A stretch of DNA of 46,350 nucleotides from an uncultured archaeon (GTDB lineage: Archaea > Halobacteriota > Methanosarcinia > Methanosarcinales > Methanoperedenaceae). Made by a program: the position numbers and the translations under genes. The stretch is from positions 1 through 46,350 of the forward strand of contig CABMCA010000126.1 in the NCBI GenBank assembly GCA_902384525.1, written 5' to 3'. Below the pieces are notes generated by a model. That model saw only the letters and a program-made list of their open reading frames with translations, searched no databases and was not told the origin of the DNA. Positions 43,270-46,350 of the stretch are shown here, in pieces (position 1 is the stretch's first letter; every line of letters begins with the position of its first letter).

Positions 43270-44655
43270 TCAAACTTTCTTCAATATTCCCCTTCCTGCA
43301 ATCACACCAGTTGCCGCAGCATTCACAATATCCCTTGAAAGCCCTGCACCATCCCCGGCTGCGAAAAGATTCCTGACGCTTGACTCCATGTCACGGTCAA
43401 CAATTACCTGCATCGAATAAAACTTTATCTCAGGGGCATATAATAGTGTTGAATCCGACGCTACACCCGGTATAATCTCATTTAATACATCAAGCCCTTC
43501 CCTTATATCGGTAACGATGCGGTGCGGCAGGGCCATGGAAATATCCCCTGGCGTCACATCTTTAAGTGTATTTATGACCTGGTTCTTTTTAAGCCTGTTC
43601 TGGGTGGTTCGTCTCCCGCGACGCAGATCGCCCATCCTCTGTATCACAGGTTTCCCACCACCGATAGTTGTTGCAAGCTTTGCGATAGACCTTCCGTAGC
43701 GTACTGTATTCTCGATGGGTTCGGTGAGTTCGACCCTGACGATAAAAGCGAAATTCGTATTCTCTGATTGCTCATTCGTCATGGAATGGCCATTAGTGGC
43801 GATAAAATCCTCATATTCTTCTTTTACCACAAAACCCCTCTCATTAGTACAGAAAGTCCTCACAAAATCATCATATGTCTTTGTCTGGATGTGGAATTTG
43901 GGATCATGATTTATGTATGTTATCGGGTCCATTATTATCGAAGGGACTTCAACCCTTACTCCCACATCAATGGGAGCATATTTTGCCTCAATTTTGTGTT
44001 TATGCAAAATCTCATCGATCCATTTCGCGCCTACCCTCCCGGGCGCAATGATAGTAAAGCGGGAACTGATCTTTGTACCGTCCGATAAAACAATACCTTT
44101 GCAGGTATTTTCTTCTATGACCAGATCCTCTACTTTCGTATCAAGCAGGAACTCAACGCCTTTCTCTTTCATGTCCTTTTCAAAATTTTCGATAACTATG
44201 GGCGCATTATCAGACCCGATATGCCTCTGGATAATTTCAATGAACCGCGCTCCGACAGACGCTGCCCTTCGCTTTAGTTGCTCCACCTCGTCGCCTTTAG
44301 GAATATAAAGATGGTCAGGAGCTCCGTATTTCAGGAATACCTTATCCACATAATCAACAAGCTGCCATGCGTATTCAGCATCACCGGTTTGCTCGGCAAG
44401 ATCCCCCCCGATGTCCGGACGAAGGTTGAGAGTCCCATCAGAATATGTCCCCGCGCCGCCCACACCGCACATAATATCGCACGGGTCGCAATGGGTGCAG
44501 ATGCCACGGCGCTTCATTTTGCACTCCCGTTCTTTAATATCACGGCCCATGTCTATGACAAGGACATCCATCTTTTCGGCAAGCTCATAGGCTGCAAACA
44601 TCCCTGCAGGTCCTGAGCCTACAATAATGACATCATATTCTTTTTTCTGCATCAT
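43270..44655 (-). CDS. FAD-dependent oxidoreductase (COG2509-like)
   Basis: An N-terminal dinucleotide-binding loop (VIIVGSGPAGMFAAYELAEK) opens the protein. The cysteine-rich stretch RRGICTHCDPCDIMCGVGGA and the segment GTYSDGTLNLRPDIGGDL follow. The C-terminal NLFAAGDGAGLSRDIVNAAA closes the FAD site. The set matches the FAD-dependent dehydrogenases of COG2509, whose substrates are unknown. Its start overlaps the purP stop by 4 bp (ATGA), so it is cotranslated with PurP. Confidence 0.9.
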   Translation of the reverse strand: MMQKKEYDVIIVGSGPAGMFAAYELAEKMDVLVIDMGRDIKERECKMKRRGICTHCDPCDIMCGVGGAGTYSDGTLNLRPDIGGDLAEQTGDAEYAWQLVDYVDKVFLKYGAPDHLYIPKGDEVEQLKRRAASVGARFIEIIQRHIGSDNAPIVIENFEKDMKEKGVEFLLDTKVEDLVIEENTCKGIVLSDGTKISSRFTIIAPGRVGAKWIDEILHKHKIEAKYAPIDVGVRVEVPSIIMDPITYINHDPKFHIQTKTYDDFVRTFCTNERGFVVKEEYEDFIATNGHSMTNEQSENTNFAFIVRVELTEPIENTVRYGRSIAKLATTIGGGKPVIQRMGDLRRGRRTTQNRLKKNQVINTLKDVTPGDISMALPHRIVTDIREGLDVLNEIIPGVASDSTLLYAPEIKFYSMQVIVDRDMESSVRNLFAAGDGAGLSRDIVNAAATGVIAGRGILKKV

Positions 44656-45722
44656 GATATTACTTCCGGGAGCGAATCAGTATCCAGTGCAACTTTTATC
44701 TCGCGAGCCATACGCCGCCCCATGGATAAATTTTCTTCTATCAGATCCGAATATGGCGAACCGGAAATGAAAAGATTGGTCCCTGCAACTATGCGGGCTG
44801 ATATCTCGAAAACTTTTAATTCAAGTGTGTCTGTTACAACAGTTTCAAGACAGAATGGCCCTATCATGCCCCCGAACAGCTCAAGCGATCTCTCCACTAC
44901 CTTCTCCCCCATCTCGAAAATCTTGGGAAGAAGTGATTCCCGGATCATAAGAGGCAGGTTTCCTGTCACTACAAAAGTCGGATATATGCCGGCTTCTGCA
45001 AGCTCAGTCGGGGAACCGATCCTGAATATCTCATCCGCATTTGATTCAACACGCCTGTCGATGCCAAGCAGTTCAAGTGACCCGATACTCAGCTTATAGC
45101 CATCATGCTTGATTGGTGAATAGAAATAATGCATGTAATAACGTGTCCCGAGAACGAATTCCTGTATGGTGTATTTTTCAGCAGGATTGATCCGTTTCTG
45201 GAAATCAGAATAGTTCTTGACAACAAAAAATCCCATTCCGCCTTTTGCGCCATAATACTTGACCATCATAGGAGAATCTATATCTTCCGGATTCTTTATC
45301 TGGCGCGGCATTTTTATTCCCGCTGATTCCAGCCATTTGCGGCTCATATCCCGGTCTGATTCCCATTCAAGAACGCTTCGGTTTCCGTATGTGGGAAGGC
45401 GAAGCTTCTGGAAATTTTCATGACCAAGATATTCCACGAAAGACCCGTGCGGGATTATGATCGCATTCTTTGCTGCAAGCTCTTTTGTTTTTGAAAGGAT
45501 TTCCTTATAATCTTTAACAATGAAAAATTCATCCGGCTTTCCCTTCGGGAAGGCATCATAGAATTTTGGAGGCGATCCGACACTTATCCCAATGGTCTTG
45601 AAACCCTCTTTCCTGGCCCCGTCAAATATCTGAAGGCTGCTATGTGAACAAACAGTAGCAATAGCTATATTCTCCTTATCGTAACCATCTAAAATCTTAA
45701 GTATCTCCTTCTTTTCTACCAT
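44652..45722 (-). CDS. purP: PurP, formate-dependent FAICAR synthetase
   Basis: This archaeal ATP-grasp enzyme makes FAICAR from AICAR, formate and ATP, the penultimate step of IMP synthesis. The signatures are IATVCSHSSLQIFDGARKEG near the N-terminus, NAIIIPHGSFVEYLG, MMVKYYGAKGGMGFFVVK and FEISARIVAGTNLFI. The length of 356 residues from ATG 45722 fits the family. AGGTG lies 4 bases upstream of that ATG; the longer frame to 45758 has none. It forms an operon with the FAD oxidoreductase. Confidence 0.94.
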   Translation of the reverse strand: MVEKKEILKILDGYDKENIAIATVCSHSSLQIFDGARKEGFKTIGISVGSPPKFYDAFPKGKPDEFFIVKDYKEILSKTKELAAKNAIIIPHGSFVEYLGHENFQKLRLPTYGNRSVLEWESDRDMSRKWLESAGIKMPRQIKNPEDIDSPMMVKYYGAKGGMGFFVVKNYSDFQKRINPAEKYTIQEFVLGTRYYMHYFYSPIKHDGYKLSIGSLELLGIDRRVESNADEIFRIGSPTELAEAGIYPTFVVTGNLPLMIRESLLPKIFEMGEKVVERSLELFGGMIGPFCLETVVTDTLELKVFEISARIVAGTNLFISGSPYSDLIEENLSMGRRMAREIKVALDTDSLPEVIS

Positions 45723-45867
45723 TGTGCACCTGTATAGTGCAACAGTTATATATTTCACCGGGTTAATTAATGTTGTGGATGCATATTGATTAGATAGAGT
45801 TCTGAATTAAAAGGAGATATAGATTGCTCTAGTGCATTACCGGGAAAAAACAATTACCAGATTTCAA

Positions 45868-46011
45868 TTATTTCCATTCATACATTTCAACATGTGGGGT
45901 CTCACATTGCAGGCAGCTTCCGCACATCACATTCACATTGAACTGTGGAGCTTTGCAATCCTCGCATGGTGTGCATACCTCACAACCCTTCTTGCATTGG
46001 CGTAAATCCAT
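45868..46011 (-). CDS. Cys-rich microprotein (47 aa, eight Cys)
   Basis: A short reading frame on the minus strand encodes MDLRQCKKGCEVCTPCEDC, then a loop, then VMCGSCLQCETPH before TAA. Eight of the 47 residues are cysteine, with spacing C-x3-C-x2-C-x2-C-x2-C-x10-C-x2-C-x2-C. This suggests zinc or Fe-S binding. The ribosome binding site is weak. I do not know the family; the dense, regular CxxC spacing argues for a real gene. Confidence 0.6.
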   Translation of the reverse strand: MDLRQCKKGCEVCTPCEDCKAPQFNVNVMCGSCLQCETPHVEMYEWK

Positions 46012-46087
46012 GATAATACATATTCGATCATACTAAAAATAGGTTGTGGTTCAAACTTATAAATAATTTATGAAGTGCAATTTTACA

Positions 46088-46148
46088 GCGTTGGGATCAA
46101 GGGGTAGAGAACGCCAACCCTTTGGAAGGGCTGGATGAATCGTACCCC
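46088..46148 (+). ncRNA. Structured element upstream of tnpB (omega-RNA-like)
   Basis: CCAACCCTT at 46114-46122 pairs with AAGGGCTGG at 46126-46134 across a TGG triloop, with one mismatch. GGGGTA at 46101-46106 pairs with TACCCC at 46143-46148 and encloses it. GTTGG at 46090-46094 can also pair with CCAAC at 46114-46118. The motif GATGAATCGTACCCC is reminiscent of the 3' scaffold of omega RNAs of IS200/IS605 elements. It could equally be the left-end hairpin of the element. Confidence 0.4.
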
Positions 46149-46211
46149 CTGGAATACTTTCCCTTCCCTCTCCTAAAGCATATATCCTGCTATACCGAAA
46201 CAGGAAGTAGC

Positions 46212-46350
46212 ATGAGAAAAACGTACCAATTCAGATTATACCCGAATAATAATCAGGAAGTTAAACTGAATAGTACACTTTCCACATGCCGACGCCTGTA
46301 CAACGATTCTCTGGCTGAACGAAAACTACAGGCGGAGCTTAACAGGTTAA
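46212..46350 (+). mobile_element. tnpB: tnpB 5' end, IS200/IS605 family (runs off the window)
   Basis: The ATG at 46212 starts MRKTYQFRLYPNNNQEVKLN, followed by CRRLYNDSLAERK. This is the N-terminal helix-turn-helix region of TnpB, the RNA-guided nuclease of IS200/IS605 elements. The frame is open to the window edge. A tnpA partner is not visible on this side. A separate decayed tnpB end lies at 6683-6800. Confidence 0.88.

Noticed and set aside
1-46350. CRISPR arrays, tRNA or rRNA genes
   Set aside because: I found no regularly spaced repeats and no tRNA T-arm or acceptor pattern when scanning both strands; I cannot run a covariance search.

Overview
The window looks like a chromosomal piece of a euryarchaeon of the Methanosarcinales, most likely close to the ANME-2d/Methanoperedens lineage. 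The lineage name is my inference. The archaeal assignment rests on the gene content: Sep-tRNA:Cys-tRNA synthase, PurP, an archaeal family B DNA polymerase, archaeal-type UMP kinase and phosphoglycerate kinase, a Trm112-like protein, an ERCC4/Hef-type nuclease, and families common in Methanosarcinales (DUF166, DUF2769, DUF169, DUF5371-like). Start sites carry GGTG/GGAG ribosome binding sites and AT-rich TATA boxes. I saw no rRNA, tRNA or CRISPR array.

Layout. 0-4.4 kb: DUF166 protein, a zinc-finger-like protein, a SIMPL-domain protein and a membrane protein split by an in-frame TAG. 4.5-8.5 kb: a frameshifted phospholipase D-like gene, a tnpB remnant, a small membrane protein, a DUF2769 protein and a flavin reductase whose rubredoxin domain is cut by TGA. 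8.5-12.6 kb: an AbrB/PIN toxin-antitoxin pair and a TetR-controlled PEP-synthase/rifampicin-phosphotransferase-like gene. 12.9-15.7 kb: a DEAD-box helicase followed by eroded carB and amt genes that keep their original 5' and 3' ends. 16.2-24.3 kb: mostly housekeeping genes (UMP kinase, ThpR, Trm112-like, PGK, TatD-like hydrolase) plus membrane proteins, including one with an archaellin-like C-terminus. 24.3-26.0 kb: two toxin-antitoxin-type gene pairs set between three copies of a GC-rich segment of about 85 bp that encodes the same truncated N-terminus. 26.0-30.9 kb: SepCysS, a DUF169 protein, an ERCC4 nuclease with an apparent ATA start, a nucleotidyltransferase, small membrane proteins and a deaminase. 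31.0-33.8 kb: a LemA-DUF2207 operon (DUF2207 frameshifted) and a TPR-gene remnant. 33.8-38.2 kb: a probable orphan antitoxin, a DUF89/ARMT1-like gene with DNA polymerase B, and an RDD protein. 38.2-40.4 kb: bacterial-type tgt-queA. 40.4-43.2 kb: an uncharacterised four-gene operon in which two soluble proteins sharing a motif bracket two membrane proteins. 43.3-45.7 kb: an FAD oxidoreductase and purP. 45.9-46.35 kb: a Cys-rich microprotein and the 5' end of an IS200/IS605 tnpB preceded by a structured element.

Three themes stand out. First, the density of broken genes is high for archaeal housekeeping DNA: two single-base frameshifts at C4 runs, two in-frame stops, internally deleted carB and amt, TPR and tnpB ghosts, and repeated gene starts. 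Second, the tgt-queA pair suggests queuosine-type wobble modification, which is not standard for archaea. Third, the best candidates for undescribed systems are the 40.4-43.2 kb operon, the archaellin-like membrane protein at 22.4 kb, and the triplicated gene-start/toxin-antitoxin arrangement at 24.3-26.0 kb. All family calls were made by reading the sequence, without database searches.
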